6,023 bases of DNA from an uncultured Collinsella sp. (GCA_900555225.1 USKL01000103.1:1-6023), one strand, 5' to 3'. Counted from the stretch's first letter, positions 1 to 5,950 are shown. The notes: a model not told the origin generated them from the sequence alone. Numbers and translations are program-made.

Positions 1-601
1 TCTGGCTAAAGTTGGGGCCGGAGCCCAGGATATAGAAGAACTTGTGCTGCTGGCAGAGCTCGGCAAAGCGGGCGCCCAGCTCGGCGTTGACCTTCTCACG
101 GGCGGCGGGCAGCAGCGCATCCATCTGTTTGAGGCCCTTATACATGTCGGCGAGTGCCTCGTAGCCTTCCTGCTGGTCGAGCAACTCGGCGGCGATCAGA
201 GCGCCGATGCCCTGCGGCACCTCGGCCTGCGACACGCCCTCACCCCACGGATAGACCCAGGTAGTCCACTTGCCGTTGTCGATCTTTGAGCCCTCGCAGT
301 CGGTGAGGGCAACGACTTCGGCACCGGCTGCCAGCGCCATCTCGCAGCCGTCGACAACCTCTTGCGTGTTGCCGCTGTGGCTGCAGGCAATAACGAGCGA
401 CTTCTCGCCAAGGCTCTTGGGAGCCATCAGGCAAAACTCGCGCGCCGTGTAGACCGTCGAGGTAAACGTGGTGGCCTCGCGCTTGAGCAGTTCGTTGGCC
501 GGCATCAGGTCGATCATCGAACCGCCACAAGCGATCCAAAAGGCATTCTCGATCTTGCCCTTGCGCTCGATGATTTCCTGAACCAGATCATGTGCGTTCA
601 T
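1..601 (-). CDS. SIS-domain sugar isomerase/deglycase, FrlB-like (3' end beyond window)
   Basis: The first 200 codons are present and the gene runs off the left edge. The start ATG (601-599) is fixed by a strong AAGGAGG Shine-Dalgarno at 611-617, nine bases upstream. The first SIS (sugar isomerase) fold is visible: a strand and glycine turn FWIACGGS at residues 21-28, then the phosphosugar-binding loop SHSGNTQE at 74-81, followed by a helix and the strand VVALTD. A second SIS domain appears to begin near residue 188 (FFYILGSGPN). The pattern, including an AREFC segment before the loop (53-57), resembles FrlB/FraB-type deglycases, which split 6-phosphofructosamines into glucose 6-phosphate and an amine; the isomerase half of GlmS is a more distant relative. 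The catalytic Glu and His of FrlB/FraB lie in the missing half, so the substrate cannot be settled. The GntR-family gene directly upstream and operator-like repeats in the promoter suggest substrate-induced catabolism. Fold is secure; deglycase activity is inferred. Confidence 0.85.
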   Translation of the reverse strand, partial: MNAHDLVQEIIERKGKIENAFWIACGGSMIDLMPANELLKREATTFTSTVYTAREFCLMAPKSLGEKSLVIACSHSGNTQEVVDGCEMALAAGAEVVALTDCEGSKIDNGKWTTWVYPWGEGVSQAEVPQGIGALIAAELLDQQEGYEALADMYKGLKQMDALLPAAREKVNAELGARFAELCQQHKFFYILGSGPNFSQ

Positions 602-630
602 GCTGATGCTCCTCCTTGTGGGGCGGCTTT

Positions 631-661
631 GAACGACGACAGCTCGTACCTGCTGTCGTTC
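631..661 (-). other. Leader hairpin upstream of the SIS gene
   Basis: An inverted repeat pairs GACAGC (638-643) with GCTGTC (652-657) around an 8-base loop. The stem extends by GAAC (631-634) with GTTC (658-661), with a 3-base bulge (635-637). If transcription starts near 667, the hairpin lies at the very 5' end of the SIS mRNA and leaves the Shine-Dalgarno free. There is no T run after it in the transcribed direction, so it does not look like a terminator. It may stabilise the mRNA or form part of the operator, since its outer arm overlaps the promoter-proximal repeat. Confidence 0.4.
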
Positions 662-674
662 TATGTTGTCCTAT
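658..674. promoter_or_regulatory. Operator-like site, promoter-proximal copy
   Basis: The plus strand reads GTTCTATGTTGTCCTAT. This matches the second site at 720-736 at 16 of 17 positions. Within it, G-TCTAT-like halves recur ten bases apart, about one helical turn, rather than as a palindrome. It abuts the -10 box of the SIS promoter and covers the expected transcription start, where a bound repressor would block initiation. The obvious candidate binder is the GntR/HutC protein encoded immediately upstream. Binding is inferred from position and repetition only. Confidence 0.5.
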
Positions 675-702
675 TTATAGCACGTGTAACAACGCCCGTG
701 AA
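674..702 (-). promoter_or_regulatory. Promoter of the SIS-domain gene
   Basis: On the minus strand a -35-like TTCACG (702-697, four of six consensus matches) is followed after exactly 17 bases by TATAAA (679-674, five of six). Transcription would start near 667, giving a leader of about 65 nt before the ATG. The gap is the only non-coding stretch between regulator and SIS gene, and operator-like repeats flank the promoter on both sides. The gene may also receive read-through from recQ and the regulator, because no terminator is visible after the regulator stop. Confidence 0.5.
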
Positions 703-719
703 GTCATCTCAGCAAATTT

Positions 720-736
720 GTTCTATGTTGTTCTAT
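720..736. promoter_or_regulatory. Operator-like site, upstream copy
   Basis: The plus strand reads GTTCTATGTTGTTCTAT, in which GTTCTAT occurs twice ten bases apart. The centre-to-centre distance to the copy at 658-674 is 62 bp, close to six helical turns, so both copies face the same side of the DNA. It sits upstream of the -35 and ten bases from the regulator stop codon. Two sites in phase around a promoter fit co-operative or looping repression. Confidence 0.5.
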
Positions 737-745
737 CTGTGGACG

Positions 746-1501
746 TTAGATGTCGAAGACGTAGCGCGAGCCCACGATCTTTTGGCGGCCGAGCAGTAGA
801 GGGCGCACGCCGGCGTCGGTAAAGTAGGCCTCCATATAGAAGAGAGGCTCGCCGACCGGCACCTCCAGCAGCGGGGCCGTCTGAGTATCGGCAAGCGCAA
901 TCTCCACGGTGCAGGGGTCGGACTTGAGCGGCGCGCGACCCGAATGCTCGGCAACGAGCGCAAAGATTGAGTTATCGGTGAGGTCCTCGTCGGCCAGCGT
1001 CTGCAGGTAGGGATGGTCGGCAAGCACAAAGGCGTTGTTCTCGAGCATGACGGGGATGCTGTCGGCCGTGCGCACGCGCTCGACCACGATAAGCTCGCAG
1101 CCGGGCTCCACGCCAAAGAACGCCGCATCCTCGTGCGTCGCCGCGACCACCGTGCGCGACACCAGACGCGCACCCGGCACCATGTCGTTGGCAGCACAAC
1201 CCTCAGTAAAGCTCTGGACGTCACCCTTCTGGCGAATCTTGCGCTTGAGCTTGGGGGCGCACACAAACGTGCCCCTCCCCTGCTGGCGGTTGAGATACCC
1301 CGCGCGCGACAGCTCCTCGATGGCACGGCGCACGGTGATGCGCCCCACGCCGTAGGACTTCGCGAGCTCCATCTCGGCAGGGATGCGCGAGCCGGCGGGG
1401 TACACGCCGCGCGCGATCTCGCCCTTTAGGTCGTCCATGACCTGCTGGTACAGCGGCACAGCGGGCACGTCAGTGCGGTCGGTTTTATCGTCGAATGCCA
1501 T
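746..1501 (-). CDS. GntR family transcription regulator, HutC/UTRA subfamily
   Basis: This is a complete 251-aa protein. Residues about 15-81 form the GntR winged helix: PLYQQVMDDLKGEIARG, then IPAEMELAKSYGVGRITVRRA with the recognition helix near 52-64, and a wing ending QGRGTFV (74-80). Residues about 92-245 form a UTRA ligand-binding domain, with the typical ERVRTADSIPVMLE strand turn (141-154) and GEPLFYMEAYFTDAGVRP near the end (217-234). UTRA proteins bind small sugar or amine metabolites and usually repress a neighbouring catabolic operon. The likely target is the SIS gene downstream, whose promoter carries two matching repeats. The start has GGAG at 1509-1512, seven bases upstream, inside the end of recQ. 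Only two bases separate it from the recQ stop, so it is probably transcribed from recQ. Family is secure; ligand unknown. Confidence 0.93.
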   Translation of the reverse strand: MAFDDKTDRTDVPAVPLYQQVMDDLKGEIARGVYPAGSRIPAEMELAKSYGVGRITVRRAIEELSRAGYLNRQQGRGTFVCAPKLKRKIRQKGDVQSFTEGCAANDMVPGARLVSRTVVAATHEDAAFFGVEPGCELIVVERVRTADSIPVMLENNAFVLADHPYLQTLADEDLTDNSIFALVAEHSGRAPLKSDPCTVEIALADTQTAPLLEVPVGEPLFYMEAYFTDAGVRPLLLGRQKIVGSRYVFDI

Positions 1502-1503
1502 CG

Positions 1504-3483
1504 TTACACTCCATCCCGCGCATGCTCGGACTCAAATTCTTCAATCGCCGCCATAAACTGCTCGCCAAAGGCGTCGGCTTTTTTCTCGCCAATGCCGTTG
1601 ACCTGGATCAGCTCCTCGCGCGTCTGCGGACGCAGGCGGCACAGGCCGCGCAGGGCCTTGTCGGAAAAGACCATATACGGCGCCATCTCCAGCTCGGTCG
1701 AGATCTCCTTGCGGAGGGCACGCAGGCGCTCGAACAGCTCGGCATCGTCGCCAACGCGCGGGCGCTGATCCAGCTCGGCCTCCTCGCGCAGCAGATCGAC
1801 GGCGCGGCGGGCGCGGGCCGAGGCCTTGCGCTTGGACGCGCGACGCTTAACGGTAAAGGCGAACGCCTCGTCCTCGACCTCGCCGGCACGCGGACCCAGT
1901 CCCACGACCGGGTACTGCCCCTGCGAGGTGGCCAGATAACCGCGGCCGCACAGCTGGCCGATGATGTCCTTGATGCGCCCGACCGATTCGCTCGACAACT
2001 CACCATAGCCGCGGTCCTCGTCCAGATGCATCTGGCGAATGCGCTCGGTGTTGCCGCCATGGAGCACGTCGGCGACCAGCGATTTGCCAAAGCGCATGGG
2101 GCGCGTGGCCACATAGCGCACGGCGGCGCGGGCCATATCGGTGACGTCCTCGACCTCGAACTGCGTGAGGCAGTTGCTACAGTTGCCGCAGCCCTCGGCG
2201 TCGTCTGTGGTGCCGCCCGCAGCAGCCGCAACCGCATGATCGGCCGCGGCCTCGTCTCCAAAGTAGCGCAGCATGTATTCGCGCAGGCAGCCGGTGGTAT
2301 TGCAGTAGCCCTCCATCTGGCTGAGCAGGCGATAACGGTTCTGGAGCGCCCACGCGCGTTGCTCGTCGTCAAGCGCCTCGTCGGCCGCATCGCCGCGGTC
2401 GATTAAAAAGCGGCGCATACGGAAATCGTTGCCGTTCCACAGCAAGTAACAGCTGGCCGGATCGCCATCGCGGCCAGCGCGGCCCGCCTCTTGGTAGTAT
2501 GCCTCGATGCTCTCGGGCACGTTGTTGTGAATCACGTAGCGCACGTTGGGCTTGTCGATGCCCATGCCAAAGGCGTTGGTGGCAACCATCACCTGAATGT
2601 CGTCGTCGATAAAGGCACGCTGGCTCTGGCGGCGGGCGTCGTTGCCCATGCCGGCATGGTAACGGCCAACGCGAATGCCGCTGGGGCCCAGCGCCTCGGC
2701 AAGCTCGCCCGCCAGCGCATCGACCGTCTTGCGGGTCGAGCAATACACGATACCGCTCTCGCTCGAATGCGCGATCACATAGTCGCGCACCCAGGCAGTC
2801 TTGGCCTTGTCGCCCATCTCCTCGCAACCAAAGTAGAGATTCTTGCGATCGAAGCCCGTCACCACCGTCGCAGGGTTTTGCAGGCCGAGCATCTGCTGAA
2901 TATCCGCACGCACGCGTTCGGTCGCCGTGGCGGTAAACGCCGCCACGATGGGGCGCTGCGGCAGGGAATCGATGAACTCACGAATCTGCAGATAGGCGGG
3001 GCGGAAATCCTGACCCCATTGGCTTACGCAGTGGGCCTCGTCAATGGCCACGAGCGGCACGCCAATGCCGGCGGAACCCGCAGCCTCCTGCGCAAAGGCC
3101 AAAAAACGCGGCTCGAGCAAGCGCTCGGGCGCCACGTACATAAGCTGGTAGCGGCCCTCGCGCGCCCGCTTGAGCACGGTGTTTTGCTGGGCCGGAGTAA
3201 GGCTGGAGTTGAGATAGCTGGGTCGCGCACCCGCCGCGAGCAACGCACGGGTCTGGTCCTCCATAAGCGACAGCAGCGGACTCACCACAAAGGTGATGCC
3301 GGGCAGCATGAGCGCGGGCACCTGGTAGCAAATGGACTTGCCGGCACCCGTGGGCATAACACCCAGCGCATCGCGACCGGCAAGGATCGCATCGACCATG
3401 CGGTCCTGTCCCGGGCGAAACGAGGTGTAGCCAAAATAGGCGCCGAGCGTGTCGAGTGCCATCTGCTGCATGCTATCGGTCAT
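1504..3483 (-). CDS. recQ: ATP-dependent DNA helicase RecQ
   Basis: A complete 659-aa superfamily 2 helicase that unwinds DNA 3' to 5' in recombination and stalled-fork repair. FGYTSFRPGQ (17-26) is the adenine-contacting motif 0. Walker A TGAGKS is at 45-50 and the DEAH box at 148-151, followed by the RecQ aromatic-rich loop HCVSQWGQDFRP. Motif III is TATAT (184-188) and motif VI QEAGRAGRDG is at 331-340. The zinc cluster appears to use C399 and CGNCSNC (C432, C435, C438). The RQC winged helix covers about 455-535 and an HRDC domain about 580-649. It is somewhat longer than the 610-aa E. coli protein because of an Ala/Gly-rich insert in the zinc loop (411-430) and a basic linker (546-560). 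The start at 3483 has AGGA at 3488-3491 with a short 4-base spacer; Met5 or Met8 are possible but worse placed. It has its own -10 box and probably carries the regulator gene on the same transcript. Confidence 0.97.
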   Translation of the reverse strand: MTDSMQQMALDTLGAYFGYTSFRPGQDRMVDAILAGRDALGVMPTGAGKSICYQVPALMLPGITFVVSPLLSLMEDQTRALLAAGARPSYLNSSLTPAQQNTVLKRAREGRYQLMYVAPERLLEPRFLAFAQEAAGSAGIGVPLVAIDEAHCVSQWGQDFRPAYLQIREFIDSLPQRPIVAAFTATATERVRADIQQMLGLQNPATVVTGFDRKNLYFGCEEMGDKAKTAWVRDYVIAHSSESGIVYCSTRKTVDALAGELAEALGPSGIRVGRYHAGMGNDARRQSQRAFIDDDIQVMVATNAFGMGIDKPNVRYVIHNNVPESIEAYYQEAGRAGRDGDPASCYLLWNGNDFRMRRFLIDRGDAADEALDDEQRAWALQNRYRLLSQMEGYCNTTGCLREYMLRYFGDEAAADHAVAAAAGGTTDDAEGCGNCSNCLTQFEVEDVTDMARAAVRYVATRPMRFGKSLVADVLHGGNTERIRQMHLDEDRGYGELSSESVGRIKDIIGQLCGRGYLATSQGQYPVVGLGPRAGEVEDEAFAFTVKRRASKRKASARARRAVDLLREEAELDQRPRVGDDAELFERLRALRKEISTELEMAPYMVFSDKALRGLCRLRPQTREELIQVNGIGEKKADAFGEQFMAAIEEFESEHARDGV

Positions 3484-3514
3484 GGTTTCCTAACGTTCAA
3501 GTCATCTGCCGCCG

Positions 3515-3520
3515 ATTATA
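3515..3520 (-). promoter_or_regulatory. -10 box of the recQ promoter
   Basis: The minus strand has a perfect TATAAT (3520-3515). Transcription would begin near 3508, giving a leader of about 25 nt before the recQ ATG. No good -35 is found at 16-18 bases; the position at 17 bases reads CGGTAC. The spacer is unusually GC-rich and occupied by an inverted repeat (3525-3549), so the promoter may be weak or depend on an activator. Confidence 0.5.
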
Positions 3521-3524
3521 CGCC

Positions 3525-3549
3525 GCCACGCGGACCGGTACCGCGCGGC
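3525..3549. repeat. GC-rich inverted repeat in the recQ promoter spacer
   Basis: GCCACGCGG (3525-3533) and CCGCGCGGC (3541-3549) are inverted copies with one mismatch, around a 7-base centre ACCGGTA that itself holds the palindrome ACCGGT. It lies between the expected -35 position and the perfect -10 of recQ. It could be an operator, or simply GC-rich background that happens to fold; I cannot tell which. Confidence 0.35.
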
Positions 3550-3586
3550 TGCCGGCCACGGGCGATGCAATCCGAAAGGAACGAGC

Positions 3587-3625
3587 GTGAATTTTTGGAC
3601 ACTTTCCCAACGGCTAATCTCTTGA
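3587..3625 (+). CDS. Possible 12-codon mini-ORF (very tentative)
   Basis: A GTG start at 3587 is preceded by AAAGGA (3575-3580) at an ideal 6-base spacing and opens a frame of 12 codons (MNFWTLSQRLIS) before TGA. It is antisense to the direction of both neighbouring genes and has only a weak possible promoter (ATTATA at 3515-3520 read on the plus strand). It could be a small leader peptide, the surviving start of a decayed gene, or chance. Nothing in the peptide is recognised. Confidence 0.12.
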   Translation: MNFWTLSQRLIS

Positions 3626-3663
3626 CAAGCGCGCAAACGTCGCTGGTTGAGCATAAGTCAGCG

Positions 3664-3763
3664 AAAACGCCCCTAAGCGAGCAAGGTGACGTGAAAGAGG
3701 AGGGAAGCGTACTTCGGTACGCGACCGACGATTGAACGTCAGATTGCCGCTTAGGGGCGTTTG
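3664..3763. repeat. 100-bp palindromic element, MITE-like or structured RNA
   Basis: Perfect 15-bp inverted repeats close the element: AAACGCCCCTAAGCG at 3665-3679 and its complement at 3748-3762. The stem continues inward with GCAA/TTGC (3681-3684 with 3744-3747), a 2x2 internal loop, and TGACGT/ACGTCA (3687-3692 with 3736-3741). At the tip is a second perfect hairpin, GCGTAC-TTCG-GTACGC (3707-3722), whose plus-strand RNA has the very stable cUUCGg tetraloop. The left internal loop (3693-3706) is entirely purine. CAGCG flanks both ends directly (3659-3663 and 3764-3768), as a 5-bp target-site duplication would. Read on the minus strand it ends GGGGCGTTTT and could also help terminate htpG. 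It could be a non-autonomous mobile element, a REP-like repeat or an independent RNA. Confidence 0.6.
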
Positions 3764-3775
3764 CAGCGTCGAGCT

Positions 3776-3803
3776 GTTACGCGGTTTGGTAAAACCGCGT
3801 AAC
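3776..3803 (-). terminator. Perfect hairpin after htpG, probable terminator
   Basis: GTTACGCGGTTT (3776-3787) and AAACCGCGTAAC (3792-3803) form a perfect 12-bp stem with a 4-base loop, starting seven bases beyond the htpG stop codon. No T tract follows on the minus strand, so it is not a canonical intrinsic terminator. Hairpins without U runs are commonly proposed as terminators in actinobacteria. An alternative role is protection of the htpG mRNA 3' end. The sequence between stop and stem contains a tandem TAACTACC-type duplication (3800-3814). Confidence 0.55.
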
Positions 3804-3810
3804 TACCTAA

Positions 3811-5835
3811 CTACATCAAGTTGCAGACAGCCGCCGCGAAGGCCACGGGGTCCTCGGGCAAAACGCCCTCGACCAGCAGGGCCTGGTCATAGAGCAGGCC
3901 GGAGTACTGCTTGATCTTGTCGGTGTCGCCCGCCTTCTGGGCAGCGACGAGCTTGGCAAAGACCGGGTGCTTGGCGTTGAGCTCGAGCACGCGCTGGCTC
4001 TTGGGCATACCGTCGGGCGCGCCCTCGGGACCCTTCTGGAGCACCTTCTCCATCTCGAGCGAAAGCGGGCCCTCGGTGGTGATGCACGCGGGAGCATCGG
4101 TCAGGCGCGCAGAGACGGCGACCTTCTCGACCTTGTCGCCGAGCGCCTCCTTCATGGCGCTAAAGAGGTCCTCGTTCTCCTTGGTGGCGTCCTCGGCCTC
4201 CTTCTTCTCGTCCTCGGTCGCCAGGTCAAGATCACCGGTCGCGACGTTCTTGAGCTCCAAGTGACGATCCTCGACCTCGGGCTCGGCACCGTCGGCCACA
4301 GCCTTCTCGGCAGCCTCGCGGGCAGCATCGTCCTCGTAGATCTTGGGCATATCGGCGGCAACGTACTCACGCATAGCCTGGAACGTGAACTCATCCACAT
4401 CCTGCGTCAGCAGCAGCACGTCATAGCCGCGGTCGAGCACGCCCTTTACCATGGGCATCTTGGCCAAGCGCTCACGCGAGTCGCCGGCGGCGTAGTAAAT
4501 GGCCTTCTGATCCTCGGGCATGCCCTTGGCATACTCGGCCAGGGTAATCATCTTCTGCTCCTTGGCAGACCAGAACAGCAGCAGGTCGGCGAGCTCATCG
4601 GCCTTCATGCCATAGCTCGAGTAGATACCGTACTTGAGGCCGCGGCCAAAGTTCTCAAAGAACTTCTCGTAGGCCTCACGATCGTTGTCGTGCATATCCT
4701 CGAGGTCGGCGGTGATCTTCTTTTCCACACGCTTGGCGATGGCCTTGAGCTGACGGTTCTGCTGCAGTGTCTCGCGCGAGATGTTGAGCGACACGTCGGC
4801 GGAATCCACGACGCCGCGGACAAAGTTGTAGTAGTCGGGCAGCAGGTCGTCGCACTTCTCCATGATCAGGACGTTGGAGCTGTAGAGCGCCAGGCCCTTC
4901 TCGTAGTCCTTGCTGTACAGATCGAACGGCGCGCGGCCCGGCACAAACAGCAGGGCGTCATACTCGAGCGTGCCCTCGGCATGGAAGCTGATGGTGCGCG
5001 CAGGATCGTCAAAGTCGTGGAACGTGGACTTGTAGAACTCGTCGTAGTCCTTCTGCTCGACATCGGAGCTGTGCTTCTTCCAGATCGGTGTCATGGAATT
5101 GACGGTCTCGAGCTCCTGGTAGTCCTCGTACTCGGGCTTGTAATCGTCGCCGGCGTCCTCGGGCTTGGGTTTCTGGCGGCTCTTGGACACCATCATCTGA
5201 ATCGGGTAGCGCACATAGTTGCTGTACTGCTGAATCAGGCTCTTGAGGCCCCACTCGGTCAGGAAGCGATCGTAGGTCTCGGCCTCGCCGTCGGCATCGA
5301 GCTTCTCATTCTCGCGCAGCGTCAGGATGACATCGGTACCGTGCTCGGCGCGCTCGCCGTCCTCGATGGTGTAGCCCTCAAGACCGTCGGATTCCCACAC
5401 ATGGGCGACATCCTCGCCATAGGCGCGGCTGACGACCTTCACATGGCTGGCGACCATAAAAGCCGAGTAGAAGCCCACGCCAAACTGACCGATGATGTCG
5501 ACATCGGAGCCCTGCTGCTCGGCGTTCTCGGTCTTAAACTCCTCGGAGCCGGAATGGGCGATGGTGCCCAGATTGCGCTCGAGCTCCTCGGCGGTCATGC
5601 CAATGCCGTTATCCGAGATGGTAATGGTGCGGGCGTCTTTATCAAAGGAGACGCGAATGGCCAGGTCGCCCTGGTCGATCTTGACGCTCGGATCCTGCAG
5701 GCTCTTAAAGTTGAGCTTGTCGACGGCGTCGCTCGCATTAGAGATAAGCTCGCGCAGGAAGATTTCCTTATTGGTATAGATGGAGCTGATCATGAGGTCG
5801 AGCAGTTTTTTGCTCTCGGTCTTAAATTGACGCAT
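3811..5835 (-). CDS. htpG: Molecular chaperone HtpG (bacterial Hsp90)
   Basis: A complete 674-aa cytosolic ATP-dependent chaperone that acts as a dimer on partly folded client proteins. The GHKL ATPase domain (about 1-215) shows FLRELISNASDA (26-37) with the catalytic Glu29 and the Mg-binding Asn33, DNGIGM (75-80) with the adenine-binding Asp75, GTIAHSGS (90-97), the lid-region IGQFGVGFYSAF (115-126), and HGTDVIL (165-171). The middle domain carries ADVSLNISRETLQQN (346-360) with Arg354, the residue expected to contact the ATP gamma-phosphate. The C-terminal dimerisation domain ends LLYDQALLVEGVLPEDPVAF. It is about 50 residues longer than E. coli HtpG (624 aa); a charged stretch at 218-245 and an acidic, Glu/Ala-rich stretch at about 500-555 account for much of this. 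The ATG is supported by AAAGGA at 5842-5847, six bases upstream. A terminator-like hairpin sits in the leader. Confidence 0.97.
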   Translation of the reverse strand: MRQFKTESKKLLDLMISSIYTNKEIFLRELISNASDAVDKLNFKSLQDPSVKIDQGDLAIRVSFDKDARTITISDNGIGMTAEELERNLGTIAHSGSEEFKTENAEQQGSDVDIIGQFGVGFYSAFMVASHVKVVSRAYGEDVAHVWESDGLEGYTIEDGERAEHGTDVILTLRENEKLDADGEAETYDRFLTEWGLKSLIQQYSNYVRYPIQMMVSKSRQKPKPEDAGDDYKPEYEDYQELETVNSMTPIWKKHSSDVEQKDYDEFYKSTFHDFDDPARTISFHAEGTLEYDALLFVPGRAPFDLYSKDYEKGLALYSSNVLIMEKCDDLLPDYYNFVRGVVDSADVSLNISRETLQQNRQLKAIAKRVEKKITADLEDMHDNDREAYEKFFENFGRGLKYGIYSSYGMKADELADLLLFWSAKEQKMITLAEYAKGMPEDQKAIYYAAGDSRERLAKMPMVKGVLDRGYDVLLLTQDVDEFTFQAMREYVAADMPKIYEDDAAREAAEKAVADGAEPEVEDRHLELKNVATGDLDLATEDEKKEAEDATKENEDLFSAMKEALGDKVEKVAVSARLTDAPACITTEGPLSLEMEKVLQKGPEGAPDGMPKSQRVLELNAKHPVFAKLVAAQKAGDTDKIKQYSGLLYDQALLVEGVLPEDPVAFAAAVCNLM

Positions 5836-5865
5836 GTGCAGTCCTTTCGCGCTACCCCTGTCCGC

Positions 5866-5890
5866 AAAAACGGCCCGGTTGCCCGAGCCG
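5866..5890 (-). terminator. Intrinsic terminator hairpin in the htpG leader
   Basis: On the minus strand CGGCTCGG (5890-5883) pairs over 8 bp, with one G-U, with CCGGGCCG (5878-5871) around a GCAA tetraloop, directly followed by five T (5870-5866). This is a textbook Rho-independent terminator, ending 30 bases before the htpG ATG. An outer 6-bp stem, GTCTGC (5900-5895) with GCGGAC (5865-5860), would enclose it. It either attenuates htpG transcription from the promoter near 5922 or ends an upstream transcript from outside the window. Confidence 0.7.
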
Positions 5891-5921
5891 CATCGCAGAC
5901 CTGCTATGTTCAGACTTAGAT

Positions 5922-5950
5922 TTTATAACCCATTAGCGCGCATATATACA
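5922..5950 (-). promoter_or_regulatory. Possible htpG promoter
   Basis: The minus strand has TATAAA (5927-5922) in an AT-rich tract within GC-rich surroundings. At 17 bases spacing the -35 position reads TGTATA, only three of six matches to consensus. Transcription would start near 5915 with a leader of about 80 nt that contains the terminator hairpin. The AT-rich TGTATATATG just upstream is another possible -10. No CIRCE element and no HAIR (HspR) inverted repeat is seen here. Confidence 0.35.

Larger units (their letters stand above)
3484..3810. other. Non-coding gap between htpG and recQ
   Basis: This 327-bp stretch holds no convincing protein gene. From right to left it contains a perfect hairpin after the htpG stop, a 100-bp palindromic element, about 40 bp without obvious structure (3625-3663, apart from a weak CGCTG/CAGCG pairing), a possible 12-codon mini-ORF on the plus strand, and an inverted repeat next to the recQ -10 box. 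It separates htpG and recQ into different transcription units. Confidence 0.8.

Noticed and set aside
1495..2406. 303-codon open frame on the plus strand opposite the recQ 3' end
   Set aside because: Also an antisense shadow of conserved RecQ zinc, winged-helix and HRDC coding sequence.
3622..3657. Plus-strand promoter starting with TTGACA at 3622-3627
   Set aside because: The -35 is perfect but no -10-like hexamer occurs at 15-19 bases; CATAAG is 24 bases away.
2491..3735. 414-codon open frame on the plus strand opposite recQ
   Set aside because: An antisense shadow of recQ that then runs through the palindromic element; no family resemblance and no convincing ribosome-binding site seen.
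3659..3768. CRISPR repeat or tRNA-like structure
   Set aside because: There is a single element without a regular repeat-spacer array, and the fold is one long stem rather than a cloverleaf.
3967..5919. 650-codon open frame on the plus strand opposite htpG
   Set aside because: It mirrors htpG codon by codon in a GC-rich gene; the translation is rich in Leu, Gly, Val and His without recognisable domains, whereas the minus strand encodes an unmistakable Hsp90.
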